Source: an uncultured Roseburia sp.
GTDB lineage: Bacteria > Bacillota > Clostridia > Lachnospirales > Lachnospiraceae
Reading direction: 5' to 3'
NCBI GenBank assembly: GCA_947246475.1
Contig: CAMXSH010000013.1
Coordinates: 1-46,109 of the forward strand
DNA: 46,109 nucleotides
This document shows positions 15,565 to 25,119 of this stretch, one piece after another. Position numbers and translations under genes: made by a program. The stretch's first letter is position 1; every line of letters starts with the position of its first letter. The notes under the pieces are model-generated. The model did no database searches and had not been told where the DNA came from. It saw only the letters and a program-made list of their open reading frames with translations.

Positions 15565-16431
15565 ATGCTGATCCTTTGCTTTTTACTCCTCGCACTGCTG
15601 CTGGTCTTTCCGGAAACCGCTGCGGAGGGCGGAAGAAATGGCCTTGTCTTATGGGCCACAGTACTTGTCCCCTCACTCATGCCCTTCTCTATACTTACCT
15701 CACTGCTCCGAAAAAAGCTGCAGGGAAACCGGCTCTGTTATCTGCTGCTGACCGCCGGAATCCTGTCAGGCTACCCCATCGGGGCGAAGATCGCCGGGGA
15801 TCTATATCAGGATGGCTCTCTTTCCAAAAAACAGGCAGTCTTCTTTGCCGGCGCCATCAACAACCCAAGCCCTATGTTTGTCATCTTTTTTGTGGGGGAC
15901 AGCCTGCTTCACCTCGGCTCAGGAAAATACTTTTTTTATCTAACAGTACTCCTGTCTGCCGTTCTAGGAAGTATATGTTTTTACCTTCTAACCCCCTTTT
16001 TTCAAGGAAGATTTTCCCTGCATGTCACATCCTCCGGACATCCTCCGGTCTCAGACTCCACCTTCTCCGAACAGCTGGACGAAGAAATTTCTGCCTCCGC
16101 CCTGCTTTTGATAAAGATCGGGGGGTACATCATGCTCTTCTCCATCCTTGCCAGGATGATCCAGGGCATTCCTGGGCTGCCCTCTTTCTTCCAAGTCCCT
16201 TTGTGTGGTCTTTTGGAGATCACCACCGGAAATGCCATGATCTGTGGTTCCGGCATCTCACACCACGCAAAAATAATCCTGTGCCTTGCCTTCACTGCCT
16301 TTGGGGGGCTCTCTGCCGCTGCCCAGACAAACAGTGTTCTCCGAAATACAGGATTATCCATCATTCCCTATGTGTTTATAAAGCTCCTCAGCAGTCTCTT
16401 TGCCCTGCTTTTCGGCTTTTTACTCTGGTAA
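15565..16431 (+). CDS. YlbJ-like sporulation integral membrane protein
   Basis: A 288-aa membrane protein with about seven hydrophobic segments. Conserved stretches fit the YlbJ family: PSLMPFSILTSLL, GYPIGAKIAGDLY followed by an acidic/basic loop, NNPSPMFVIFF, and FGGLSAAAQTNSVL near the end. YlbJ is needed for spore cortex formation in B. subtilis. This copy is shorter than the roughly 400 residues of B. subtilis YlbJ. The ribosome binding site is weak (GGGGA), and a longer overlapping frame from 15549 has no family match and is a shadow. It is one of few plus-strand genes, divergent from the DegV gene and converging on the coiled-coil gene. Confidence 0.78.
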   Translation: MLILCFLLLALLLVFPETAAEGGRNGLVLWATVLVPSLMPFSILTSLLRKKLQGNRLCYLLLTAGILSGYPIGAKIAGDLYQDGSLSKKQAVFFAGAINNPSPMFVIFFVGDSLLHLGSGKYFFYLTVLLSAVLGSICFYLLTPFFQGRFSLHVTSSGHPPVSDSTFSEQLDEEISASALLLIKIGGYIMLFSILARMIQGIPGLPSFFQVPLCGLLEITTGNAMICGSGISHHAKIILCLAFTAFGGLSAAAQTNSVLRNTGLSIIPYVFIKLLSSLFALLFGFLLW

Positions 16432-16452
16432 CCAGAAAAGATACCGTAAAAG

Positions 16453-17061
16453 CTATTCCACGGCACCAGAAGGCATACTTTCCTCCCCCTGGTCTTCCTC
16501 TTCCGGAAGTTTGCCTTCGATCTGGTCTTTTAGCTCCGTGCGGTTATTTTTTATGATCTCAATATCTTTCTTCAGCGCACTGATGAGCATCGTAGACTTG
16601 CTCTCCAGTTCCTTCAGGGACGTCTCAATATTTCTTCCCGCCTCCCCCAGAAGATCACTGGTATAATACAACGCAGAAGTCCTGACCTGATCGCTCTCCC
16701 CCACTGCCTGTCTGAGTATCTGCTCCGCCTGGGCCTGAGCCTGGGCTATGATCTGTTCTGCCTGTGCATAAGCCGTCTGCACCAATTCATTCTGATCCAG
16801 CAGCTGCTGGGTCTGGGCCTCTGCCTTATTCATGATCTGCTCTGCCTGGGTCTGAGCTTCCTGAAGGATCTCATTGCGGTTATTGATCACCTTCTGATAC
16901 CTCTTGATCTCATCCGGCGCGCACATACGGAGGGCATCCAGAAGATCATACAATTCATCTTTGGAAACTGTTACTTTATTGGGATATAATTTAGAGGGTT
17001 TGCAATTCTCCACATACTCATATATCTCGTCTATCGCCTTCTCAATTCTTGATGGGTTCAT
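16453..17061 (-). CDS. Coiled-coil protein, possibly DivIVA/ATPase-subunit-like
   Basis: A 202-aa soluble protein. The N-terminal 60 residues are globular (MNPSRIEKAIDEIYEYVENC); residues 60-125 are an alanine/glutamine-rich coiled coil with a repeated pattern (AQTQAEQIMNKAEAQTQQLL, AQAEQIIAQAQAQAEQIL); the end is acidic. Similar Lachnospiraceae proteins are often labelled ATPase or H+-ATPase subunit H because of the coiled coil, but I see no catalytic motif. A DivIVA-type scaffold is another possibility. The start overlaps the rsmD stop by 4 nt (ATGA), so translation is coupled with rsmD. Confidence 0.72.
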   Translation of the reverse strand: MNPSRIEKAIDEIYEYVENCKPSKLYPNKVTVSKDELYDLLDALRMCAPDEIKRYQKVINNRNEILQEAQTQAEQIMNKAEAQTQQLLDQNELVQTAYAQAEQIIAQAQAQAEQILRQAVGESDQVRTSALYYTSDLLGEAGRNIETSLKELESKSTMLISALKKDIEIIKNNRTELKDQIEGKLPEEEDQGEESMPSGAVE

Positions 17062-17636
17062 ACAATTACCTGTTCCTTTCTCTGCCTTACTCTTAAAAAA
17101 ACGTGCTTGTTCGTCTTATATTCCTTTACCCTTACCATATCGTATAAATTTTCATCTACATAGTCTATCGGTGTATCCAGGGCGGTTTCCAGGATCACCA
17201 GCGTATCTTCCTTCACAATCCCTGAGTGTGCCAGCAGGTCTGCCAGCTTTGCTTCAAATCCCTTTCGATAAGGCGGATCCGCATAAATTATATCAAATGT
17301 CTGTCCCATTTTCTCTAATTTGGATATTCCATAAGTAACCTCCACCGGCAGCACCACTGCCTGGTCAGCCAGCCTGGTCTTTGCCAGATTGGTCTGAATG
17401 CACCGCAAAGGTTCCTTTCCAAACTCTACAAGGACCGCCTTCTCCGCCCCTCTGCTCAGCGCCTCGATGGCAATTCCCCCGCTGCCACTGAAAAGATCCA
17501 GAAATACACTGCCGGGAACTTCATCCTGTATGATATTGAATAATGTCTCTTTGATCCGGTCTGTAGTAGGTCTCGTGTCCTTTCCCTCCGGGGCTGTCAG
17601 TGGCAGCCTTCTTGCTTTTCCCGCAATAACGCGCAT
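17058..17636 (-). CDS. rsmD: 16S rRNA (guanine(966)-N2)-methyltransferase
   Basis: Methylates G966 of 16S rRNA with S-adenosylmethionine, late in 30S assembly. The 192-aa protein shows the family opening MRVIAGKARRLPL, the conserved RPTTDRIKETLFN block, the SAM loop LDLFSGSGGIAIEALSRGA, the acidic VLVE after strand 2, and the catalytic DPPY in FDIIYADPPYRKG. The start is ATG 17634-17636, where the family begins; GAGGGA lies just upstream, and an ATG eight codons earlier is unlikely. The coaD gene that commonly follows rsmD is replaced here by a coiled-coil gene. Confidence 0.95.
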   Translation of the reverse strand: MRVIAGKARRLPLTAPEGKDTRPTTDRIKETLFNIIQDEVPGSVFLDLFSGSGGIAIEALSRGAEKAVLVEFGKEPLRCIQTNLAKTRLADQAVVLPVEVTYGISKLEKMGQTFDIIYADPPYRKGFEAKLADLLAHSGIVKEDTLVILETALDTPIDYVDENLYDMVRVKEYKTNKHVFLRVRQRKEQVIV

Positions 17637-17674
17637 ATCTTCCCTCATTTCCGTGGTCATCCGCTTTTTCTGCT

Positions 17675-17703
17675 ATTGTATAATAAATCCTGTTTTTTTT
17701 CAA
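17675..17703 (-). promoter_or_regulatory. Promoter of rsmD
   Basis: Minus-strand -35 TTGAAA (17698-17703), 17-nt spacer, -10 TACAAT (17675-17680), about 38 nt before the rsmD start codon and inside the gap behind recG. Confidence 0.6.
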
Positions 17704-17742
17704 CTATTTTCTGTCCCATAAACACACAATGACTCCCGCCAG

Positions 17743-19779
17743 CTAAAGCGGCACCTTTCCCATATAATGTTCCAATTTTTCCGAGAGCCGGCGGTTCTTG
17801 GCATAAAAGCGGCTGATCTCATGAAAATCATACCTTTTCGCCTCTTCACTGGCAGTCTGGAGCAACGTTGCATCCTCATAGATATCTGCCAGCTTAAACA
17901 GCTTGTCCCCGCTCTGCAGCACTCCAAAAAAGTCTCCCTGACCACGAAGCCTCAGATCCTCCCTGGCGATGTGAAATCCATCATTGGAGGAAGCAAGGAT
18001 GGAAAGCCTTTCCTTTCCCTCTTTCGTATCATTTCCATACATGAGGATACAATAGGATTGATCCTCCCCTCTGCCCACCCGTCCCCTCAGCTGATGGAGG
18101 CCGGCAAGACCAAACCGCTCCGCATTCTCGATCATCATCACTGTGGCGTTGGGCACATCAATCCCCACCTCGATCACAGTAGTTGACACCAGGATATCTG
18201 TTTCCCCAGCCCCAAAACGCTCCATTACCTCATTTTTCTGAGCTGGTTTCATTTTTCCATGCAGACTGTCCACCACAGCCGTACCACTAAAAATCTCACG
18301 CAGCTGTTCGGTATAGAGCGCCACGCTCTCCAGCTCCACATCTTCATTTTCTTCCACCATCGGACAGATGATATAGACCTGATGCCCCATACCGATCTGT
18401 TCTTTCATAAACCGGTAAGCATTGGGGCGGTAGTCTGTCCCCACCACACAGTTTTTGATCGGAAGACGGTTTGCTGGCAGCTCATCCATCACCGAAAGAT
18501 CCATGTCCCCATACAGCACCAGCGCAAGGGTCCTGGGGATTGGCGTCGCGCTCATGGCAAGTATATGGGGAGTTTCCCCCTTCTCTGAGAGCACTTCCCG
18601 CTGTCTCACACCAAAACGGTGTTGTTCGTCGGTGATAACAAGGGCCAGATCCCGAAACTCCACATTATCCTGCAGCATCGCATGGGTTCCCACCACGATG
18701 TCCCATTCTCCCGCTGCCAGCTTTTCTTTCCCTTCCCGCTTCTGTTTTGCCGTCAGGGAACCAGTGAGCAGCCCGACTCTGACGCCAAACACCCCGAGCA
18801 TATTCTGAAGGGATAAATAATGCTGTCTGGCAAGAACCTCTGTGGGAACCATAAACGCTCCCTGGCTGCCATTGCAGACGGTCAGATAGAGGGCAAGCAC
18901 CGCTACCACTGTCTTGCCGGATCCCACGTCCCCCTGTACCAGCCGGTTCATAACACGCCCGCCGCAAAGATCCTCCAGTATCTCATCATAAACCTTTTTC
19001 TGCGCACCTGTGAGGGTAAAGGGGAGACTCTCCATAAATTCTTCCACTTCTTTTTTCTGTATCATAACATGGCAGCTCTTCTGATCGTTCTGAAAACGAA
19101 TTGCCCGAAGAGCCGCCTGATATAAAAATAATTCATCAAATACAAGACGTTTTCTCGCCTTTATAAAATCCACCCGGTTTTTAGGAAAATGAATATCCTG
19201 CACCGCCTTTTTGTATCCCACAAGACCATTACGCTTACGGATCTCCTGAGGCAGAAATTCCAAAATTCCCTCACACTCCGACAGGGCAGTCTGCACTGCT
19301 TTTGTCATCTGATGATTTGTCAGCCCTGCCGTGAGGGGATAGATGGGAAGCATCTTCCCTACCTTTTTATAAAATTCATTTTTATTATACAGTTTAGGCT
19401 GTTCCAAAACTATTTTTCCATTGCGGCGGCCTATCTTCCCCCTCATGATATATCTCGTCCCAAGTCTGAGCTGATTGACCAGAAAGGGCATATTAAACCA
19501 GGTAATCTGCAGGACTCCTGTCTCATCCTCCAGAAAGGCAGTAATGATCTTCAGATTTGATGTATTTTTCACCGAAGGTTTTCTGCGCAGCACTCCCTCT
19601 ACCGCCATAACCTTTCCCTCCTGCAGTTCAGCCACAGGTACCAGTTCTTTAAACTCATCATAATCTCTGGGGTAATGCTCCAACAGATCCCCCACCTGAA
19701 AGATATCCAGTTTATGCAGATAATTTTCCGCCTTTTCCCCCACTCCCTTGATCCTGCGGACACTGTCATTATAATTCAT
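17743..19779 (-). CDS. recG: ATP-dependent DNA helicase RecG
   Basis: Branch-migrating helicase that remodels stalled replication forks and Holliday junctions. The 678-aa product has the N-terminal wedge/OB domain (about 50-150), Walker A GDVGSGKT at 283-290, the DEQH box at 384-387, the SATPIPRTLAL motif III and the C-terminal helicase motifs (STTVIEVGIDVPNATVMM, QLRGRVGRG). Length matches the family. It starts inside the end of the hybrid histidine kinase gene (11-bp overlap), so the two are probably co-transcribed and coupled; that pairing is unusual. Confidence 0.97.
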   Translation of the reverse strand: MNYNDSVRRIKGVGEKAENYLHKLDIFQVGDLLEHYPRDYDEFKELVPVAELQEGKVMAVEGVLRRKPSVKNTSNLKIITAFLEDETGVLQITWFNMPFLVNQLRLGTRYIMRGKIGRRNGKIVLEQPKLYNKNEFYKKVGKMLPIYPLTAGLTNHQMTKAVQTALSECEGILEFLPQEIRKRNGLVGYKKAVQDIHFPKNRVDFIKARKRLVFDELFLYQAALRAIRFQNDQKSCHVMIQKKEVEEFMESLPFTLTGAQKKVYDEILEDLCGGRVMNRLVQGDVGSGKTVVAVLALYLTVCNGSQGAFMVPTEVLARQHYLSLQNMLGVFGVRVGLLTGSLTAKQKREGKEKLAAGEWDIVVGTHAMLQDNVEFRDLALVITDEQHRFGVRQREVLSEKGETPHILAMSATPIPRTLALVLYGDMDLSVMDELPANRLPIKNCVVGTDYRPNAYRFMKEQIGMGHQVYIICPMVEENEDVELESVALYTEQLREIFSGTAVVDSLHGKMKPAQKNEVMERFGAGETDILVSTTVIEVGIDVPNATVMMIENAERFGLAGLHQLRGRVGRGEDQSYCILMYGNDTKEGKERLSILASSNDGFHIAREDLRLRGQGDFFGVLQSGDKLFKLADIYEDATLLQTASEEAKRYDFHEISRFYAKNRRLSEKLEHYMGKVPL

Positions 19780-21868
19780 TGGAACCCTTTCCTATCAGCT
19801 GCTGCAAAAGCTCCCTCAGCTTTGTCCGGTCAATCGGTTTTGGAACGTGGGCATCCATACCCACATCGAGAGAGTGCTGATAATCCTCTGCAAAGGCGTT
19901 TGCAGACAGCGCGACGATGGGAACATCCGCCAGTTTTTTGTCATCCAGATTTCTGATCGCCCTAGTTGCCTCGTAGCCATCCATCACCGGCATCTGAATA
20001 TCCATCAAAACCAGCGCATAATATCCAGCCGTGGATTCTTGTATCCGTCTCAGCGCCTCTTCTCCGTTCTCTGCGGTCTCCACCAGTAATCCCTCGCTTT
20101 TCAGGACTTCCTCCACGATTTCCCGATTGATCTCATTATCCTCCACTACCAGGATCCGTTTTCCCTCCAGGGACACCGGATCAGTGCTGTTATTTTCGCC
20201 ATCCCCCGGATGATCTTCCTGCTGTTTTTTCTGTAATTTCATCAGCAGGCTTACAGTGAAACAGCATCCCTCTCCTGGTTTACTTTCGACAGATATCTCT
20301 CCTCCCATAATATCGACAAGACCTTTTACCACAGTAAGACCAAGCCCAGTGCCTGGAATTCCGCTTGCTGTCGTGTTATTCGCTCTCTTAAAGGGCTCAA
20401 ACAGGCTTGTCTGGAATTCCTCCGAAATACCGATGCCATCATCTTTAACCATAAACTGAAACTTGGCATACCCGTTCACAGCAATTTCAGACTCCTTCAG
20501 AGTCAGGCTTATCATGCCTCCCGGCTCTGTATATTTCATGGCATTATCCACCAGCTGGCACAATATCTCTTTTAGCCTTATGTAATCTACCACAACCGAA
20601 AAATGCCTGACATCATCCTTTACCACGTGAAATTTTATTCCCTTTTCCTGAATCCCAAAATGAAAAGTATTCTCTATATCCGTCAGAAGATCCGCCAGAT
20701 AACATTTCCGTTCAATCAGGCTCACCTTTCCTGACTCGATCCGCGTAACCTCCAGCGATTCATTGAGGATGGCAAGCAGCTGTTCACTGGACACTTGTAT
20801 TTTCTCCATATAGTTTTCCACTCTGCCCAAGTCTTCTTTGTGGTCTCTTGCCAGATCGGTATATCCTATGATGGCATTCAGCGGAGTGCGGATATCATGG
20901 GACATATTAGACAAAAATGTATTTCTTGCGATCTTTGCCACCTGAGCCTGCTGAAGCGCTGCCAGCAGAAGGTTTTGTTTGGCCAGCTGTTCCGTGATGT
21001 CTTTAATGATGACCAGAGCAATGATATCATCAGAATTTTCATTCTTACCCAGCAGCAGCACAAACTGCCACAGCCGTGCCCTTCCTTTGGCATCTGTGAT
21101 CTGGCACTCATAGGACTGTTCCAGTTTTCCCTCTTCATAGCATCGTTTTAATCGTTCTGCCTGAAAAAATATACGATAGGTTTCCAACCGGTCTTCACTT
21201 ATATTTTCTTCCCATTGTTTTACATATTCAGAGTACTTTTTGATGGGATGATCTTCTTTCTTCTTCGTCAGATCGTACCTTTCCACATCCCGGATCTGGC
21301 TGGATACTGTCAAAAACTCATCCCTTGTCAGATTGATCTCACAAAAAGAAACGGCATCCTTTAACAATGCCTTTTTATACTGGACTTCCCTGGCATGCAG
21401 GCGCTTTAGTTCCGTATTGATACATTCTAATTCCTGGATGCGGTCTCTCAGCCGTTCTGTCGCATCCTCAATAAAAACGTAAAATATATTACCGTATTTT
21501 TCGGTATACAAAAAATGACCGTAGTCCTCTACCCATCGAATGGATCCATCCCTGCGGATAATACGGTATTCCACATAATCCAGATCATATTTACTCTTCT
21601 CAACCTGGTCTCTTATACTTTTCTCAACTTCTTCTATATCTTCTGGATGTACCATTCCTCTGAAGGTATTATCTGTCAGTTCTATAAACTCTTCCCTGGT
21701 CTCACAGCCAAAAATACGCAGCATTGCCTTATTAAAATAAAGGAGTTCTTCCTCTCCTTCGGCGCGATATATAAAGAAACCGCCTGGCATTCCATCGGTC
21801 AGCTGTTCGATTACGGGCATTGTTGTCTCATCCAGCGTCAGAAAAATCTTATTTCTAGCTTTTTTCAA
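19769..21868 (-). CDS. Hybrid sensor histidine kinase with receiver domain
   Basis: A 699-aa, probably cytoplasmic signalling protein with no membrane segment. Order: PAS domain (about 20-138, EYRIIRRDGSIRWVEDYG); a second degenerate PAS-like segment (about 170-295, ending in IIKDITEQ); HisKA with the phospho-accepting His324 in SNMSHDIRTPLNAI; HATPase with N box (QLVDNAMKYTEPGG), G1 (DDGIGI) and G2 (GTGLGLTVV); a receiver (ILVVEDNEINREIV) with the phospho-acceptor in VLMDIQMPVMDGYEATRAIR. No output domain is present, so phosphate must pass to another protein. The start is TTG at 21866-21868, 5 nt after GAGGTG. It has a strong promoter at 21909-21937. Confidence 0.93.
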   Translation of the reverse strand: MKKARNKIFLTLDETTMPVIEQLTDGMPGGFFIYRAEGEEELLYFNKAMLRIFGCETREEFIELTDNTFRGMVHPEDIEEVEKSIRDQVEKSKYDLDYVEYRIIRRDGSIRWVEDYGHFLYTEKYGNIFYVFIEDATERLRDRIQELECINTELKRLHAREVQYKKALLKDAVSFCEINLTRDEFLTVSSQIRDVERYDLTKKKEDHPIKKYSEYVKQWEENISEDRLETYRIFFQAERLKRCYEEGKLEQSYECQITDAKGRARLWQFVLLLGKNENSDDIIALVIIKDITEQLAKQNLLLAALQQAQVAKIARNTFLSNMSHDIRTPLNAIIGYTDLARDHKEDLGRVENYMEKIQVSSEQLLAILNESLEVTRIESGKVSLIERKCYLADLLTDIENTFHFGIQEKGIKFHVVKDDVRHFSVVVDYIRLKEILCQLVDNAMKYTEPGGMISLTLKESEIAVNGYAKFQFMVKDDGIGISEEFQTSLFEPFKRANNTTASGIPGTGLGLTVVKGLVDIMGGEISVESKPGEGCCFTVSLLMKLQKKQQEDHPGDGENNSTDPVSLEGKRILVVEDNEINREIVEEVLKSEGLLVETAENGEEALRRIQESTAGYYALVLMDIQMPVMDGYEATRAIRNLDDKKLADVPIVALSANAFAEDYQHSLDVGMDAHVPKPIDRTKLRELLQQLIGKGSNEL

Positions 21869-21908
21869 TGTTTCACCTCTACCTTTTCTGCTGTTTTCTC
21901 TAGCATGT

Positions 21909-21937
21909 ATTATACCATGAAACGGTACTTCTGTAAA
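21909..21937 (-). promoter_or_regulatory. Promoter of the histidine kinase-recG operon
   Basis: Minus-strand -35 TTTACA (21932-21937), 17-nt spacer, consensus -10 TATAAT (21909-21914) preceded by TGG (extended -10). It lies directly behind the dut stop codon and about 40 nt before the TTG start. Confidence 0.8.
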
Positions 21938-21954
21938 GTTTTTACATTGAATTG

Positions 21955-22401
21955 CTATCTGTTTCCTGTAGAACCAAATCCCCCACTTCCCCGGTCCGTT
22001 TCATCCAGGCTGTCTCTCTCCTCATACTCAGCATAAATATAAGGAGCGATGACCATCTGAGCCACTCTCTGCCCAGGCTCTACTACCAAAGGCACCGCAG
22101 AATGATTGTGCAGCGCCACAATGATCTCTCCCCGGTAATCCGAATCAATAACGCCGACTTTATTCGCTGGAGCCAGCCCCTGTTTACAGGCAAGCCCGCT
22201 TCTGGCATAGATCAGCCCCACCAATCCCCTGGGAATCGCCACAGCGATTCCTGTATGGATAAATTCCGTCGTCCCCGGAGGGATCATAACCGGCTGCTCC
22301 ATACAGGCAGACAAATCTGCTCCTGCCGAAAACTCCGTGCCATACGCGGGCACCTGTGCTTTGGGATCCATTTTCATAAAGGTTACTTTTACCTGCTCCA
22401 T
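21955..22401 (-). CDS. dut: dUTP diphosphatase (trimeric)
   Basis: Hydrolyses dUTP to dUMP and pyrophosphate, keeping uracil out of DNA and supplying thymidylate synthesis. The 148-aa product carries the five trimeric-dUTPase motifs, including GTEFSAGADLSA, ARSGLACKQGLAPANKVGVI with DSDYRGEI, the GQRVAQMVI stretch and the C-terminal P-loop-like RGSGGFGSTG. The start ATG 22399-22401 is 5 nt after GGAGG; a longer start at 22413 lacks a site. It follows nrdG by 21 nt, so it belongs to the nrdD-nrdG-dut deoxynucleotide operon. Confidence 0.96.
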   Translation of the reverse strand: MEQVKVTFMKMDPKAQVPAYGTEFSAGADLSACMEQPVMIPPGTTEFIHTGIAVAIPRGLVGLIYARSGLACKQGLAPANKVGVIDSDYRGEIIVALHNHSAVPLVVEPGQRVAQMVIAPYIYAEYEERDSLDETDRGSGGFGSTGNR

Positions 22402-22422
22402 CTTGTCCTCCATCCAATATCA

Positions 22423-22956
22423 TTACAACTTCTCTTTTTCCTGCCAGAGTACCACCCTGCCAGTCTCCAGCGATCCTTTTACATCAATGATCCTCTGGTT
22501 TTCTGAACCCCGGAACCGCAGCTTCAGATTCTTTTTCTCTTCCACAAAACGTCCGTCCACCAATATATCAATATAAGAAAGCATCTCTTTGGTGGTCTCG
22601 GACTCCTGACACATCTGCTCCAGAATCTGGCTGTCAAATAAATACCCGGAATAGCACCAGATATCCTTCTCCGGATATCTGTCTTTTACCTGCTTCAACA
22701 GAGGGAGAAGTCCCTCCTGATTTATTTTTTCAAAGGGCTCACCGCCCAGAACAGATAATCCAGCCACATAAGAAGGCTTTAGATAATCCAGGATCTGCTG
22801 GATCTCCGCCTGGGTAAAGGGCTTGCCATAAGCAAAATCCCAGGTCTCCGGATTAAAACAGTTTTTACAGTGATGGGTACAGCCACTGACAAAGAGCGAT
22901 ACCCGGACTCCCAGGCCATTTGCCACATCATACTGCTTTATATCTGCATAATTCAT
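22423..22956 (-). CDS. nrdG: Anaerobic ribonucleotide reductase activating enzyme
   Basis: Radical-SAM activase that installs the glycyl radical on NrdD under anaerobic conditions. The 177-aa protein has the CxxxCxxC iron-sulfur motif (SGCTHHCKNCFNPETWDF) and the short glycine motif VLGGEPF. Its length is usual for the family. It starts 36 nt after nrdD, which is its substrate, in the normal order, and is followed by dut. Confidence 0.96.
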   Translation of the reverse strand: MNYADIKQYDVANGLGVRVSLFVSGCTHHCKNCFNPETWDFAYGKPFTQAEIQQILDYLKPSYVAGLSVLGGEPFEKINQEGLLPLLKQVKDRYPEKDIWCYSGYLFDSQILEQMCQESETTKEMLSYIDILVDGRFVEEKKNLKLRFRGSENQRIIDVKGSLETGRVVLWQEKEKL

Positions 22957-22992
22957 TTTATTTTCCCTTTCTTAGCCTGGCAGAATCTTGGG

Positions 22993-25119
22993 CTATATGT
23001 GCAGGACTCTGGAATTGATCTCTTTGGTCTTGCCCACATTCCAGAAATTCTCCCCCAGATAACCACATGTTCTTCTGGTCACATTCATTTTATTGTGGTC
23101 TCTGTTGCCACAGTTCGGGCATTCCCACACAAAATCTTCATTGATCACGATCTCCCCGTCAAAACCACATACATGACAATAATCTGACTTCGTATTAAAC
23201 TCTGCATACTGTATGTTATCATATATAAACTTTACTATTTCTTCAAGAGCCGGCAGATTGTGCTGCATGTTCGGGATCTCAACATAAGAGATGGCGCCTC
23301 CAGAAGAAATCGTCTGAAACTGGCTCTCAAAAGTAAATTTACTGAATGCGTCAATCTTCTCACGGACATCCACATGATAGGAATTGGTATAATACCCCTT
23401 GTCCGTAATATCTTTGATCACACCAAAACGTTTCTTATCAATCTCTGCAAAACGGTAACACAAAGATTCTGCCGGCGTACCGTAGAGTCCAAATCCGAGA
23501 CCGGTTTCTTCTTTCCAGGTATCAGCAGCACGGCGCAGACGGTTCATAACCTTAAGGGCAAATTTACTTCCCCTTTCCGTGGTATGGCTCTCCCCGGTCA
23601 TCAGTTTTGTCACCTCATAGAGACCGATATATCCAAGTGATATGGTAGAGTATCCATCATGTAAAAGCTTGTCAATCTTTTCTCCCTTTTCCAGCCTTGC
23701 GATCGCTCCGTACTGCCAGTGGATCGGACTGACATCAGAGGTCACTCCCTCCAGAGCAGAATGCCGACACATCAGCGCCTCAAAGCAAAGTGAGAGTCTC
23801 TCCTCCAGCAGCTGCCAGAAATATTCTTCATTTTCCTTTGCCATAATTCCGATCTGGGGCAGGTTCAGACTGACTACTCCCTGATTAAAACGCCCCTCCC
23901 ATTTATAATTTCCCTGGTCATCCTGCCAAGCGGAGAGAAAACTGCGGCAGCCCATACAGCTAAATACATTTCCCTCGTAATTCTCCCTCATTTTTTTTGC
24001 TGAAATATAGTCGGGATAGAGACGTTTGGCAGAACATTTTACCGCCAGTCTCGTTATATGGTCGTATTTTCCACCTTTGAGACAGTTATGTTCATCCAGA
24101 ACATAGATTAGCTTAGGAAATGCCGGCGTGACATATACACCCTTTTCATTTTTGATCCCCTCCAGTCTCTGACGGAGAACTTCCTCAACAATCTTTGCAT
24201 TTTCTTCTATATACTCATCATCCTTATCCAGATTAAGGAAAAGGGTTACAAAAGGCGACTGCCCGTTGGTAGTCATCAGCGTGTTAATCTGATACTGAAT
24301 CGTCTGTACACCGGAACAAAGCTCATCCTTCACACGCTCTTCCACCATGGTTTCAATCGTTGTGTCATCTAACGTATCCCCAAATTTCTCTCTATACCGC
24401 TGGCGGTATTTATCTGTACTCTTACGCAGATATTTACCCAGATGGCGTATATCAACAGACTGGCCTCCATACTGGCTGCTTGCCACCGCAGCGATCACCT
24501 GGGTCACCACAGTACACGCCACCTGGAAGCTCTTTGGGCTTTCAATAAGCTTTCCATTCATGACAGTTCCATTCTCCAGCATGTCTCTAATATTGATCAG
24601 ACAGCAGTTAAAGATAGGCTGAACAAAATAATCCATATCATGAAAATGAAGCACTCCTTCTTCATGTGCCTTTACAATCTTATCTGGAAGCAGAACCCGT
24701 TTAGTCAAATCCTTTGATACTTCTCCTGCGATCAGATCCCTCTGAGTCGATGCGATATAGGCATTTTTATTGGAATTCTCTTCCATAACATCTTTATTGC
24801 TGTTCTGGATCAGGCTCATGATGGAGTCATCCGTCGTATTTGCCTTCCTCACCAGTTCTCTCGTATAACGATATATTATGTAGGTCTTAGCAAGCACAAA
24901 TTTTCCAGCCGCCATCAGTTTCTGCTCGATCATATCCTGGATATCTTCAACCTGCATAGTCTCCCGTCCTGCATTCTCTATACTGGCGATGATACCATCC
25001 ATATCATCCTCAGATACTTTTTCATATGGCTCTACTTCTGCATTCGCCTTCCTGACTGCCACCAGGATTTTATTGCGGTCATAGTCCACAACACGGCCGT
25101 CTCTCTTGATAACCTTCAC
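22993..25119 (-). CDS. nrdD: Anaerobic ribonucleoside-triphosphate reductase (glycyl radical)
   Basis: Reduces ribonucleoside triphosphates to deoxyribonucleotides without oxygen. The 708-aa product begins with an ATP-cone regulatory domain (MKVIKRDGRVVDYDRNKILV), then the ten-stranded barrel with the catalytic cysteines, then four zinc ligands (CHVCG and CPNCG) and the C-terminal glycyl-radical loop RRTCGYLGENFWNVG. The start is GTG at 25117-25119, 8 nt after AGGGG. Two NrdR-box-like sites lie upstream (25207-25262). The gene heads the nrdD-nrdG-dut operon. Confidence 0.97.
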   Translation of the reverse strand: MKVIKRDGRVVDYDRNKILVAVRKANAEVEPYEKVSEDDMDGIIASIENAGRETMQVEDIQDMIEQKLMAAGKFVLAKTYIIYRYTRELVRKANTTDDSIMSLIQNSNKDVMEENSNKNAYIASTQRDLIAGEVSKDLTKRVLLPDKIVKAHEEGVLHFHDMDYFVQPIFNCCLINIRDMLENGTVMNGKLIESPKSFQVACTVVTQVIAAVASSQYGGQSVDIRHLGKYLRKSTDKYRQRYREKFGDTLDDTTIETMVEERVKDELCSGVQTIQYQINTLMTTNGQSPFVTLFLNLDKDDEYIEENAKIVEEVLRQRLEGIKNEKGVYVTPAFPKLIYVLDEHNCLKGGKYDHITRLAVKCSAKRLYPDYISAKKMRENYEGNVFSCMGCRSFLSAWQDDQGNYKWEGRFNQGVVSLNLPQIGIMAKENEEYFWQLLEERLSLCFEALMCRHSALEGVTSDVSPIHWQYGAIARLEKGEKIDKLLHDGYSTISLGYIGLYEVTKLMTGESHTTERGSKFALKVMNRLRRAADTWKEETGLGFGLYGTPAESLCYRFAEIDKKRFGVIKDITDKGYYTNSYHVDVREKIDAFSKFTFESQFQTISSGGAISYVEIPNMQHNLPALEEIVKFIYDNIQYAEFNTKSDYCHVCGFDGEIVINEDFVWECPNCGNRDHNKMNVTRRTCGYLGENFWNVGKTKEINSRVLHI

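Noticed and set aside
16424-16436. TCTGGT-A-ACCAGA dyad at the end of the YlbJ-like gene
   Set aside because: Only 6-bp arms with one central base and no T tract; too weak to call a terminator.
15549-16556. 335-codon frame longer than the YlbJ-like gene
   Set aside because: No membrane pattern or family match; the overlapping frame from 15565 has hydrophobic helices and YlbJ motifs.
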